A DNA stretch of 64,000 bases from Atopsyche davidsoni. Its lineage: Eukaryota > Arthropoda > Insecta > Trichoptera > Hydrobiosidae. The stretch's first letter is position 1; every line of letters starts with the position of its first letter. The notes under the pieces were generated by a model. The model did not search any database. It had not been told where the DNA came from and saw nothing but the letters and a program-made list of their open reading frames with translations. The stretch is from NCBI GenBank assembly GCA_022113835.1, contig JAILWY010000008.1:6917001-6981000 (forward strand), read 5' to 3'. The position numbers and the translations under genes are program-made. Shown piece by piece: positions 11,820 through 24,400 of this stretch.

Positions 11820-14800
11820 CACATAAATATAAACATAATTTCAGTTTGTAAATATTGACAATATAAGATATTTAAAGGCTATATTTTAAATTATTCTACG
11901 TTAGGTTTACTTGCTTTTTAATCTTATTTTTATGATAGTAATTAAAACACTGTAAAGATTATACAGACCTTTTATTTAAATATTAAACTGCTTTGTAAAA
12001 TGTCCCAAGAACCCACTACACTATTTACTCTAAAAAACCATGCACAGACAAAAATTTTCAGTGATATGAAATAGAACCTCCTGATAAGTAGAAGAATTAG
12101 TCTTTTTACAATTCTGTTGTGTATAAAGCGTCATTTCTCTACCCAATAAATATTTAAATAAAAACTAACAAACCTTTTGATTTGGCTCAGAGGGCTCATC
12201 ACATTCAAAAACATTTAATATCTGTCACATAATCATAATTTGATGAACTCTGCACCTTTCAGTGAGTAAGTGATGTTGCCAACTCACCTGGTAGCTAATT
12301 TATATTTTCATTTGCATGTAACGGCTTTAATTCGCATAATGAAAGAGCTTGTTCCTGCAGCAGCGGTAATCGCACCGCTGTATGTGACAGACATTTCACA
12401 ACTCGGTATTAAGGGATGTAAAATACGAGGTATTTATTATGGAGGAGATGATAATTAAATAAGGGTGCAAACTTAATAGCACCCCATTATTCTGCCCCAA
12501 CATTATTATATTAATTTATTTATATAATAAACTTCATTGCTCTACGTTAAACATGAGTAAGGTTGCGTTTTATTTGTGTTATTCTAAATAATCTTTATTT
12601 GTTTATTTTTTTATTAAACGATACTGTGAAGAATTTAAAAAAAAAAAATCCAATGTTTTTTTTTGTATTTTGTCAAAACTTAATACAAAACGTCTCAGTG
12701 TCAATAAATGAACTATCTCAAAAAAACTCTATTTCTGCGTACATTAATGATATTGTCTCTCTTTACGAATTGTATGTTAATTTTATAATAAATAATGTAA
12801 TCAACCCTTATTAAAGTTTTTTAGACTCCGATACGATAAACGCAGAAATGTGGCATAAACCCAAAAAAAAAGTATCAATGATTTTATTAGAATATTTATG
12901 CATTGTTTACACGTAATGGATTTTTGTATCAAATATTCACAAAAGCAAAAAGCACAATATTTTTTCAGGATTTTTCAGTTGAATTTTTCAGTATCGACTA
13001 ACGACAAAACCGCAATAAAGGTTTGCTGAATTCCATCCATGTTTGTCAAAATGCAGTATAAATCAACATACAAAACTGTATATTGTATTACTTCATATTT
13101 GCATTTGCAAATCCTAGTCAAAAATAATTTTTTTTTCCTATCACAAATAAAAAATTTAAATTAAAATTTTCAATCAACCGCGAGGGTTCAAAAAAAAAGC
13201 TAAAAGTAAATCTTTAAATAATTTCCGTTTCAGGAAGACCTATCACAATCATTCGCATGCAAAAATCATAACTCATTTTACCGAATCCATTCACTTTTGA
13301 TATAACCTCCCGAAGAGAGAAGGCTCACAAAACACTCGAGGGAGGGGGTGCAAAAAAAAAACAAAAAAAACCCCGAAACAAAAGATCGCGTCGCTTCTTA
13401 TTTGAATATTTATACAAGAGCATCTTTTGTGAAACAATTCACTGTCGGCAGTATGAAAATTCTGAATAATAATAACTCACGGAGTCACTAGCGGGAGCCA
13501 AAAATTCGTTTTAAATATTCACACTTTCTCTTTGGTGGTGTTTTTTTTTTTCTTTCGCTAATCCGCCAGCGTTTTCGTCTCCAGGAGTCGAGGCTCGGTG
13601 GAGAAATTTAAATATTGCTTTTTGGATTTTGGCGACACGTTGAAATATTTACTTTTTGCTCATCCCGTCATGATTACTCGTTCAAATGATCACAACTGAT
13701 ACTGTGAATTTTGCTTCTACGGGAAAAATACCAAAGATATTTATTTATGAGAAAATATAAATGAATCATATTCTATTTCTGCTGTGTGTCTTGCGTTTGA
13801 TTTATGTTAGATATATTTCTACGTTAAAAGCTAATATATATTTTTAGAATTAGCGACGTAGTATATACATTTTTTTAATATATATATTTTTAGCACTATA
13901 TGTTTTGTTGGCAAAAATTTATTAGAGCGATATTAAACAAATATTTCATACTTAATGGTTCAATATATGTTAGTATTCTTTGTGACTATATAATGTTAAT
14001 TTTCTAGATAAATATTTGATAGGAGAATTATATATTTAGAAGAAAACCCAGACACAAGGTTAAATATGTATTGTGCCAACACGGATTTTCACTCTAAATC
14101 AATGGATTTTTAAATATCAATTAACCCAAATCAATTTAAATTGAATTACTAATTAATGAGTTGTAAAAATAAGTCTACAAAGGCTAATACATACAATCGA
14201 TCTATTGATATAAAAATTCTACTGGTAATTTTTTACAGAAATCTGGGGGATAGGTTATTCGATAATTTATTTGTTTGGTGAAGTATTTTTTCAAGTTCTT
14301 GGGACCTTTTTGATCTTCGGAGCAAATTTTTTTATTATTTTCCACCACAGCTCTATTACGTTTTCACTAGACATTTAAGAAAAATAAATGATCGATCTTG
14401 GAAAATTTACAGAAGCCACAGAGATACTTATCAGAAAAATTTACCTGATCAAAGTGATAAAAACCTAAAAATGCCTTAAAGATAAAAGCTATGAACTGAT
14501 TGATTTCATTCTTTATTTTATTTTTATTTTATTTAAAACGCCAATTTTTTTTCATAGTGTTTGAGAGTATTAGTTTTAATACTGTGCACTCTTGGAGAAA
14601 ATTAAATTTTATTTTTATTAAACTACATGCTAAAAATACTTTCGGATTGTTCGATACTCTAGCTTTTCATAGCATTTTTAAAATTATACCAGTAAATTTT
14701 AGAAATATATTTTTTTTTTCCTCAGGTTTAGAAGCAGTAGAAAACATCCTCGCCACAATCATTTTTGCTACTGCTGCATACATTTACATCAGTTTATTTC

Positions 14801-15360
14801 CTTTTGTCTCGCGGTAATGCTATGTAATACCTTCCAAGTGTCAGCGAAAAAACAAAGTGAATACAAGATTCTTGTGCGAATGTAAGCGAATGTAAAGGAG
14901 ACCAGAGACGCTCTTTTGAATTTGTTTTCCCAAGTGAGGCTCTCGCGAGAGAATATATTTTATTATTTTTAGAAAATATTCAACACTTCGGGGGCCTTCT
15001 TTGACAATTTAATGTCTTTTTGAGATATTTCGCATGTAAAGAAAAATTTATTGATTAAATTAGCCGGCGCGAGGGAGATACTTTTTTGGTTTTTTCAGAT
15101 TTTCTGAAAATGATACTTGATATTTAATAATACAAAAAACAAAGCGACAAACGAATATATATACAAAAAATTTATCATATTATAAAAGGTGGGGGTTCAT
15201 TTAAAGAATTTGGATTGTTCTTATCTTCCCAAGTATATTATATTCCAAAGAAGCTTTAGTAAGTACTGAAAAAGATTTAATTTATTTGATTGTTATTAAA
15301 TTGAATAGATATTAAACATACATGAATAAAAGATTGATGAAAAGTAATTTTTCTGAGATT
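11820..15360. other. AT-rich noncoding DNA with possible regulatory patches
   Basis: No gene supported. A less AT-rich, low-repeat patch at about 12245-12450 carries a POU octamer (ATTTGCAT, 12310-12317) and CGCACCGCTGT-like sequence. A second patch at about 13300-13680 has GGGAGGGGGTG and poly-A interruptions. Both could be conserved noncoding elements; neither is proven. Confidence 0.35.
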
Positions 15361-15480
15361 TCATTTTTAGTGTGACTAGTTTTATTGGCCTTAATTATTG
15401 GCGTTTTCAAACAGAGTTAAAACTCTGTTTGAAAATATCAACAGCTAAGAATGGTTTAAACTAGTCACACTTAAAAATTA
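15361..15480. repeat. Palindromic repeat, GACTAGTTT arms with an AAACAGAGTT core
   Basis: Outer arms TTTTAGTGTGACTAGTTT and AAACTAGTCACACTTAAAA are inverted copies, and a second nested inversion lies inside (TTTTCAAACAGAGTT / AACTCTGTTTGAAAA). The whole can fold into a long hairpin. It shares the CAAACAGAG core and the GACYRGTTT arm motif with the element at 31622-31825. Confidence 0.75.
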
Positions 15481-15783
15481 AACGTGAAAAAATCACAAAG
15501 ATATATTTTATTTTAAAAAATATCACATTCAAAAGTCAAAAATATTGAATATATAGAAAGTCTCTTCGATTTAATATAAGTTCATTTAAACTTAAAATCT
15601 TTTGAAGTAGCAATTTTATAAATTCAGTCATAATATCTACAAACGAAGATTTAAAACTCACTTCACCTCTTTACTGAAGTGACATTAAGTAAAATATTAA
15701 CTATTTATCTTGGTAGGTTGTCAAAAACATTTTAAATAGTTACATTTGAAAAAACACTCAACACTTTGAAGTATTCTCTTCAA

Positions 15784-16169
15784 TTTATATCTATGTTATG
15801 GATTAGTCAATCAAGATGCGTATTTATTACCCATTACGGGCTTATTATATTTACTAATATGATTAGGCACATTAGTTCATATATAGAAGATGATTTAAAG
15901 AGACTCTCAGAAAAATATCATCGTGATTTGTGTGGGATTTGAACCCACATCCCCTGGCTTACATGGCCTTTGTTCATAAAGTCCAGTGCTTGCAAATCAC
16001 TAAATATTGGTTCGCCTGGGCACATTGGTTCATATGATTGTTAAAAATTCTCGATAAATGGAAGTGATTCGTTAGTACAAATCCCACACAAATCACGATG
16101 ATATTTTTCTGAGAGTTTCTTTAAATCATCTTCTATGTATGAACTAATGTGTCTAATCATATTAGTAAA
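15784..16169 (-). mobile_element. Fold-back retroposon-like element, copy B, with 12-bp target duplication and tRNA 3'-half-like loop
   Basis: Reverse orientation relative to the copy at 11.57 kb. The tail comes first (CGTATTTATTACCCATTACGG near 15820), then arm, loop and second arm, ending ATCATATTAGTAAA. The 12-mer TATTCTCTTCAA flanks it at 15772-15783 and 16170-16181 without mismatch. The loop of roughly 150 bases contains GTGGGATTTGAACCCAC (about 15939-15955), a reverse-complement T-arm with B-box, followed by a CTGGCTTACATGGCC anticodon-arm-like segment. The 5' half of the tRNA-like part is not contiguous here. Confidence 0.8.
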
Positions 16170-16181
16170 TATTCTCTTCAA

Positions 16182-17577
16182 GATATACCAATCAAGCCAC
16201 TTAATTCAAGACAAGCATCGCAGAAAGAGCTCCGCATGGCAACAGCCGGTTTATCTGAGCCAGCAACAGTCAGCAGCTCAAGTAAGAAGCTCTACTTTCC
16301 AGTTGATTTACAGTAAACGAATTCAAAAGCTTAGAGGAGTATGGCAGCGATGCTTTGAATTCATTAAAGCCGAAATGGGAAAAGTTCCGCCGCCTCCCCG
16401 TGCGGGCCTTGTTTATGAGTGATCTCGGCCAACTTCTGCGCTAAGTGTTGGTTTTTTTTTCAGATATCACTGAAAGTTTCAGTCGCCTGTTGAGATTAAG
16501 TAATTTGAGTGGGTGAATTACTTCGCGCGGGGTAATTGGATGTTTCCGTCCCATGGCCGAATGATTTTCAGATATTATTTGGGGGATTTTTACTCTGACA
16601 TCTTAATTTAGGTGAACACAATATCCGTAGGATAATAGTTTGTTAATTTATAGGCGTTTATAAATTGTCGTTTACTAGCATTGGCGACAACACAAAAGTT
16701 GCTATCACATTTACTTAACGATTATGAGTTTAGAGTTCTAATTCGCTGGAGGCTATAAAAGTTATTGATAACATCAAGCAATAGAAACTTCTTCGTGAAA
16801 ATTTATCTCGTGGACTGTTTTTTTTATCTTGATTTCTCTACTTAAAACCTGAACAATTGTTGGAAACACAATCGAATAGATTTAGAAAAAACTCCGATTG
16901 GTGTTACATTACATTTATAAACTACTTTGAACGTTATATCGTTGATATTATATAATTTAGATGCCGTTTGAATATATATTAAATTTAAATAAAAGCAACC
17001 CAAAATTCTATAAAAAGTTTTTTTAGCGTAGGGAAAAATAAACTATTGACACTGAAAAGAATCCCAGAAGAAAGCTCTATTTTTCCAAACACGGAAACTG
17101 CCTTAACTCACACGGAGCCTTCGTTTGTTCGAGACCTGAAAAACGATTTCTTGTAAGTTCAAAACCGAAGACTATAAACTGAGGAACATCCGGCGATGAC
17201 GTCACACAGGCGCGCCAGGGAGTCAAGATGGCGGCCGTATGTGCTCTCGCTTAATTATTTAAGCGCAAAATACACAATGTCGCACTCTGCACTGAGTGCA
17301 TCCAAAACAACCACTAAATAAGTTTATATTATGTTACTAACCCACATTGCAGACTTCCTATTTAAAGCAGATTTGAACTTCATCATTTGTTGGTAAGAAG
17401 AAAAAAACCAATTTGACTTGACTATTCGTCAATATAAAAATCTGATTATTTATGAAGAAACATCACTGAAACAACACATGAAAAAATAAATAATCGATAT
17501 GCCCAAAAGTAACCGAAAAAATATGACGTTTAATGATTAAGTACATTTTTTCAAATATTGAAAATTGACAAAAGAAA
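16182..17577. other. Noncoding DNA with less AT-rich patch at 16.2-16.6 kb
   Basis: The patch 16195-16560 is less AT-rich and non-repetitive. An open frame there includes WQQPVYLSQQQSAAQ, but no family fits and no convincing splice pair was found. The rest is AT-rich, apart from the promoter-like motifs at 17197-17240. Confidence 0.35.
17197..17240 (+). promoter_or_regulatory. Promoter-like cluster: CRE palindrome and YY1/Pho-type AAGATGGCGGC
   Basis: A perfect TGACGTCA (17197-17204) is followed 20 bases later by AAGATGGCGGC (17225-17235), the classical YY1/Pleiohomeotic site found just downstream of many animal transcription starts. A donor-like GCC|GTATGT follows directly. The segment is CpG-rich (GGCGCGCCAGGG) within AT-rich flanks. 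It could be the promoter and noncoding first exon of the + strand gene whose coding exon is at 49 kb, or of another transcript. Motif-based only. Confidence 0.4.
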
Positions 17578-17760
17578 CCCTCAGAAAAATATAATCATGA
17601 TTTGCTTAAGCTTACATGGCCGGTGCATTACCAATTATACCAACGAATCACTGGTACTAAGCAAGAATTTTTAATAATCATATCCTTTAAATGAAACAAC
17701 GTACTTATTATGCCAATTAAATATTGTGTGACTTGCAATACTATGATATTTTTCTGAACA
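17578..17760 (-). mobile_element. Degenerate relative of the fold-back retroposon with partial tRNA-like segment
   Basis: Contains CTCAGAAAAATATAATCATG at the start, then GCTTACATGGCCGGTGCA (anticodon-arm complement) and TTACCAATTATACCAACGAATCA (D-arm and acceptor complement), and later GATATTTTTCTGAAC. The order and sequence match the copy at 40.97 kb, but the T-arm portion is deleted. No target duplication was found. Confidence 0.55.
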
Positions 17761-18309
17761 TTATCAATCAATAAAACCTGTATAGGCAAAATCGTACTTC
17801 CTGTGAGACGGTCTTCGCAAAAATCAATGACGTTTAAATTTTTACGTTTTCTGTTTGTTAGTTTTGACAAACGAAGTGATGATGGAAAAAATCATGGAAA
17901 TATTTTTTTTGTATTATATAATAGATGTTTTTGATTCTTTTGTTGTTTTTTTTATACACGTGACACTATTAAAATTCCGGGGCCAAGCCACACAGGCTAA
18001 TGAAGCGGCGCGCATACGGCAGTCTCGCCGCAGGGGCGGATTTATTATTCCCCTCGGCTCCGGCCAGCGCGACCCACCCCACCCGAGCCTGCCGCAGCCT
18101 CCTGCACCCTCCTGCACCCTCCTGCACCTCCCGGGGGTGCCAGACTTGCTGAGCCTTCACAATGGAGGCCGTATGTCACCGAAATAGAAGACCAAAAGAA
18201 CTGATTAATAGAAGCCTCGATAATCACGCCGAGGACCCCCCACTCTATAAAACGACAACCTTCTTCATCGAATAACCATTTCACTGTGGATATACTCATA
18301 TACCAGTTT
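17761..18309. other. GC-rich island at 17.98-18.18 kb in noncoding DNA
   Basis: About 200 bases strongly enriched in G and C (GAAGCGGCGCGC, then a C-rich stretch). Overlapping open frames on both strands look like by-products of composition. At 18164 the sequence ATGGAGGCCGTATGT nearly repeats 17228-17242 (ATGGCGGCCGTATGT). It may be a promoter, an exon or a conserved element; undecided. Confidence 0.35.
18097..18130. repeat. Three-unit minisatellite, CCCTCCTGCA
   Basis: A 10-base unit CCCTCCTGCA is repeated about three times in the GC-rich island. Confidence 0.8.
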
Positions 18310-18562
18310 TCATGGTCCCCGGGTCCAGCTACGTCGCAGTTTTATACTGGAAGAAAAATCAGCGTATTGCTGCAGCCAATAGAATTAATATATAAAGCTC
18401 TGGCGTTTAGATCTGATACTCCTTCTGCAGCAAGCTACAGAAACAGTAGCAGAAGCACCCTCACCCTCTTCCCAAGCACATTCCTCCACAATCATTCCAA
18501 GTTCACTACTCCATTACTACAAATAGCAGCCATACACAAGCAACATACTGGAGAAGAATAAG
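18310..18562. repeat. Interspersed repeat X, copy 1
   Basis: Shares long stretches with 48340-48590: CAGTTTTATACTGGAAGAAAA, AAAGCTCTGGCG, ATCAGATACTCC-like, ATCATTCCAAGT and CACAAGCAACA. The 3' part also matches the interrupted copy at 55866-56520. A 91-codon open frame crosses it, but the frame is not conserved in the 48 kb copy, so I do not call a protein. Class unknown. A short (AT) run at 18572-18593 follows. Confidence 0.65.
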
Positions 18563-21336
18563 GCAACAGAACATATATATATATATATATATATTTAAAT
18601 AAATTGCCAAGTACAAAGTACTGTCGGTTTTTTGAGCAAGCCAAATTGTTCGTCTTCAAACACTGTAGCCCAGAATTTCCTTCATAGTAACGATGTATGC
18701 AGAGCTGGCATTGTGGAGATACTTCTCAGACAGGAATCTCTGAGATTGAATGAAAATTTAGATTCACAAAAGCCGTTAATGTTTGACGAAGCTTCTTCTT
18801 TGGAGGATCTTTTTGTTATGTTCTAAAGAAAGATATGAATACATAGAGATTCTTCCATAAAATGTGAGTTTTTGCATAATAGTTTATATGCAGGAAAAAC
18901 GTGAATGAACACATGGCTTAGTAGGATTACCGCTCAGTGAATTTAAAATCTGACCAAGCAGCATTATTCATTGAATTCGATTGAAGCCTTCCAAAGCAAA
19001 CCGTTTATTTTTTAAATCTAGATTTTTCTTAGTATATTTTTTGATCTAAAATTCAATAAAAAATATTTCAAAATCCTCGTATTTACTAACATTTCATTTT
19101 TCGCAGTTATATTCTGCTGATAAATAAAATTTTACGTATTTAAAAAAAAATTCATATAAACCGAGGGATTTAAAAATATTAAATATTAAAGTTAAAAAAA
19201 TATTTACTCAATTCAGAAAAAAAGGAAATATATCACTCAACATACTTTACTTAAATACTCAGTACTACAAATATTTATATAGGTTAAATAAAATTTAAAG
19301 AATATTTCGCATCCACTTTTATGTACTCTAAGCACATTTGTATGTACATCCTTTTTTAATTTTATTTTTTTACTTATAAAAAGCACGTTTTCAAAAATTA
19401 CCTTTCAATATCTAAAATAAAATCGCAGGGTTATATCAAATAAAACTAAACTGCATTTTCTTCTAAGTTGTTTTTACAACCTCCGAAGTCTTTTTATTTT
19501 GAGTAGCAAGTATAAAGACTCATCGATCTTATTATTATTAGTTTTACACTCAGTCATAACAGCTTTATCAAACTCGAATAACATACTTAGGAACAAATGT
19601 CTATGTGGCAGCACTTCCATATCCTACTTTATCGTTCCCGTTAAAATATTGGAATTTAAACTCACATTCCGCTTTCAATATAAATCTGAAAGACTAAGAC
19701 TCTGTAGCCTCTTTACGATGACATCTTTCATAAGATATTCTCAGCTTTTCTGCGGCACACCTCTGTGTCGTTCATATTGAAAATACTGATGTCGAGAAAA
19801 TGCAGCAAATTTACATATCGCACAGGAAATTCAGCCGCAGTAAAATAATACCCTGGGGAATGCAAATCCTGAAATTGCATAATACCTCCCCCGTGAAAAA
19901 AAAAATTGCTGGTTATATACACAAAACGGGTTTTTTGATTATGAATATACCGTTTAATAATTTTTTCGTGGTGAAATTGCACGCCAATTTGGTGTGCCTC
20001 GTGAAACAGTATTTGAATAAACGCATAAATCTTTGAAAAACTTTTATAGTGGGGATCGATTCCGGTACTTTTTTGTCTAATATTATTTATAATTAATTAA
20101 TGTCACTAACAATTTTTTTACAAAAATATCACATATTAATACTCTATGTTTTAATTTTCATAAAGACTATTATTGAAATATATTTTCTATAAAGCTTCAT
20201 TTCGATCAAAGTTTTATGTACGGATTCTACGAAGCTTTCATATTCGACTTTCAGAGATTATATACTTATATATTAACACCAGATTTCCAGAAGGCTGGAA
20301 GCACTTAATATTATATTTTTTTTAACAACTCCAAGGATTTTTTTATTTTTTTTATTATTATTTAATCCTTGTTTCATAATCAACACGAGATTTGTCATTA
20401 ATAAATGTCGCTTAAAAGCTATTTTTCACATAAATAATGAGGTCGAGCTTTTTCGGCCAAGGTTTTCTTGCAAAATATAAGTTAATTTTGAAAGCTATCA
20501 TTAGTATTAATATTTTCTTTCACACTTTTATAAGATTACTTAAATGTTTGTATTTAATTAAATTCCTTTGATAGAGGCACAAAATATAATATGAGCAAAT
20601 TCTGAATATAATCATGAGTTTTTTCAATGGTTTTTTTTATTAAAGGCCATTAACAAATGCACAAAATAATTTCTAAAAATTACCATTAGTCGAAAAAATA
20701 ATTATACACCTATACGTTATAAAAAAATATCGTCATGTTTGAAATTTGTACCTTATTGAGCGTGGTAACATAAAATATAAAAATTGAATAAAAAAAAGGG
20801 AAAAGCATATAATAAGCAACTGAGTATCTTTGTTTTAGCTCTAAGGTTTCGGATCTAAGGTATCTTAGGGACTTCTAAAAATGTAAACCTTCGATCGTGG
20901 TAAGTTATGTGATACGATATGAAAGAATGGTTCGTGTGACATACAAAACATTTATGTATCACATAATACATCCACCAAAACTCATTTCTATTTATATCCG
21001 TACAAAAAGTTAACATCAAAGATAGACAATAAAAAAAATATTCAGATCCATCGCAATTAGATGTGAGAATGGAGCGCATAAAAAATAAAGTCAGTAATAT
21101 TAAATTTAGATTTATATATGGGAAAAGATTCAAGTGGTCTAAAAACTGAGTGATCTAGACCATGTTCAAGTAACTGAGAGGAAAAACATCAAAAAATAAT
21201 TGTGTTAAAACCTCATATTTATAAAAAAAAATTATTTGGACCATATTGGTTGTTTTCAATACTTTCAATATTTTTGAATAATTTAATGAATCATCCGAAA
21301 TAAATTATTGTGCGTATAAACTAACGGTTGATTAAT
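18563..21336. other. AT-rich noncoding DNA
   Basis: No gene, RNA or known repeat recognised. Short ORFs only. Confidence 0.4.
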
Positions 21337-21450
21337 ATTAATATTTTTGAGTAAAATACTTGAGTGATTTTTAACATATTCGTTTTTATTTGTGACCGGT
21401 TTCGGCAACCTTTATTCCACCAAGTACTCTCCGTCAAAAATATTGAATTT
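21337..21450. repeat. GACCGGTTTCG repeat, single-arm copy
   Basis: Starts ATATTTTTGAGTAAAATACT, includes TTTTTATTTGTGACCGGTTT, and ends CCACCAAGTACTCTCCGTC followed by AAAAATATTGAATTT. These are the outer and inner landmarks of the palindrome at 31622-31825, but only one arm is present with the terminal block directly attached, so it is a deleted copy. Confidence 0.7.
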
Positions 21451-24400
21451 CTGATTAATATTACTTTAGGAATTTTCGATTAATTTACTCACCTCATTTG
21501 TAAGCCACCCCGTGACGTCACAGGCAGTAAAACCCCTGTGCGAACATACAACAAGGGGAAACTTTATTTCTTTCAAAAGATGTGAACTATTGATTATTTA
21601 ATTACTATAGCGGGGGTGCTTAGGGATGGGAAACGATATTTTAGAGCTGTTTTTTTTTTGACATAGCTTTATTCAGCCCCTCAATTCTATTTCAGTTTGT
21701 TGATGAAACCGATCGTTTCAAAAAATGATTGCTCTTTAATCACTGTACAACTGCAACCATTATTTTAAATTACATAAACTCGCCATTACACATCTCTACT
21801 ATAATGACATCTCTACAAATCAAAAATTAATATTAAGCCTGAAAATAAGTATGTTTAAATGATCGATTACGTACTTAAAGAGAGTTTAGTCATTCGTTGA
21901 AGGTTATACTTACTTTCATCAAATATGATATAAACCTTTTTTCATTAAAAATAATATCAACCTACTTTTATAGCCTATTTAATTAAATCTGTTATAAATT
22001 CACTTTCATTACAGATGATAGTTTAAAAAAAAGTTTCAGTAACTGATCAAAATGGTTATCTTTTCCAAAAATAAAACTACCTCTGAAAATACTTTTACCA
22101 TAAAAGCTACACGGGTTTATATAACATGTTACTTGCTGAAAAAGTTCGCACACCCCTTGAAGGTTCCTACGGTCTGTAGAACCTTACTAATTACCTTAAT
22201 TAAACATTCAACTTATATTCTTAGCCTAGTAACAAATTTCAGGAGGCTCTCAACAGGAAGTCTTTATACACCAACATGCCGAGTATTAATCGCCTCCCCA
22301 TTTTATAAAATTACTTACCGGGAATGTTAAAATTCGTTTAATGTAGTCAAATTATAAACTATTTTAAACGTACTTTTTTAACGCACTATGTTAAAAAAAT
22401 TCACGGCTAGGCGGATAATTTATTTTAAAAATGTGTTTTTATGTATTTTATGATTATACCCGTTGAATAAACTAACATTTTGAAATTGCTGTAAGTTTGC
22501 TTGAATATTTAAGTTAGCTCTTTAGTTATATCGTTGACTTGTTTAAAACAGATTCCCGTTTCGATCCCTGTCCTGGATGAAAAGTATCATCGGATGATTT
22601 ATATTAATATTGCACATTTCAATATAAAAAAATTATATTTAAAAAATTTAAACATATTTTTTTTTACCAAAATAGTATGTAAATGTATCTTTATATATAG
22701 AGTTTCATTTTACGCGGTCTTAATTTAATAACAGACGATGTCTACCACGCGGCGATTGTTATTTAATTAATGTTATTTGAGATTAATTAATTTAAAACAT
22801 GTGAAATTTTAATTACATTTGTAATTTGAAACAGATTCTCAAGTATAATTATTAATTTAATTAAAATTAGTAAGTAATCTAATATCTCTCATAAATAAAT
22901 AAATACACCTTTATCGCAAAGGTATTCGTTTTAATATACAACCCGTGATAAAGCAGCACCTCGTATACTACTTTATATTAAACACTTTAAAAACACAATT
23001 AAGAACAAGCCTCTTATATAATAACACTATATAATTACTTATTTACGCCTTCTTCGAGAAGAACATTTTCAAGATATTTATTTGTGTTATTAAATGAAAC
23101 TGATACGATAAGAGCAATCATTTGGGTGTAGCTCTATTTTTTATAGAGAATAATTCCAAGCTTGTTACAGACCTTTAAACTTATCATTTAAGATTGATAT
23201 TGTTTTAACATTAGATGTACTCAAAAATATCAAAACGGAGGTCCATAGATCCAAAACCTGTCATAAATCAGGTTTTGGTTTTTTCAGGTTGAGCTATTTT
23301 AAAACCATATCATCCAACTCAAACACTTTTAAATAAAAAAAACTTCCTTTAACTACAAATTAATTGGAAAATAATATTTTTCTACTGTACTTTTCAAAAA
23401 CATGTAATAAATTTAAAATATATTTTAATACCCTCATTTGAACATTTGTTTTTCTAGTAAAAATTAAGTGTGAATGTGATTGATTTTACTAATGATCAAT
23501 TAGTTTGTATCTTTAAATTTTAATAAAGAAATTCTTTTTAAATGAAGCCTCTCTCTAAAGGTTTTCTCTGATGTCTTTTAGATAATCATAATCAGTGTGA
23601 TTTTAGACATGAAAATATTTTAAAAAGCAAGCTTCTTTTCATTTTTTGGAGTGAGTATTTATTATCCTCACAAACTTATTATATATAAATGGATAACTTC
23701 TGTATTATAAAAATGAGAATCCAACTTTTTTTTTGTCTTATTCAAACCTGAAATTAAAATTATTCTACTTCAATAACCAGTTTTACATATAAAATATTCA
23801 TATCGAAATTTATTCAGGAATATACGGTGGTTAATTCTAAATTCTAGCATTGAAACTATCCGGCGCTCTAATTTGGAATTTCAAACTCTTTATGCAAATT
23901 ATTTCAGTCGAGTAAATATGTATAAGTCCAATATTCCCTCCTGAAAAACCCACAAATGCATCTGAAACTTTCAGGAACAAAGTACCACAGATGATAAAGT
24001 GCCGCCATAAATTTGGTTTTTGTGGAATTGAATTTTGGTCTCTGAATTTCTCACAATAGACATGACGATATTCTCTGCGGGCCGTGCACTTATCTCCATT
24101 TTTTACTCTTTATGATATCTTTTAAAATATTGATACATTACCATAGTTTATTTTATAGATAATATTTTCATGTTATGAATAATCATTTTATTGTAATTCA
24201 TTGAAATTCGGAATCCTTCAAAATGCGTGTTGAAACATTTGATTTTATTATATCCGTAACGTATTCATTACTGTTTTATATAAGTAATAAATTATCTTTA
24301 AACTGCGTATATTTAAGCTGTTTAGGTTTTGAAATATTTTTAATCTAGTTGAGAAATATCTAAAAAATAAAAATATTTTATAAACAATGCATATGTACTA

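Noticed and set aside
16135..16422. Possible exon encoding WQQPVYLSQQQSAAQ
   Set aside because: It starts inside a mobile element, has no convincing acceptor/donor pair, and no family match.
22534..22580. GTTTCGATCCC considered as a tRNA B-box
   Set aside because: No matching A-box, D-arm or acceptor stem; too little to call even a tRNA pseudogene.
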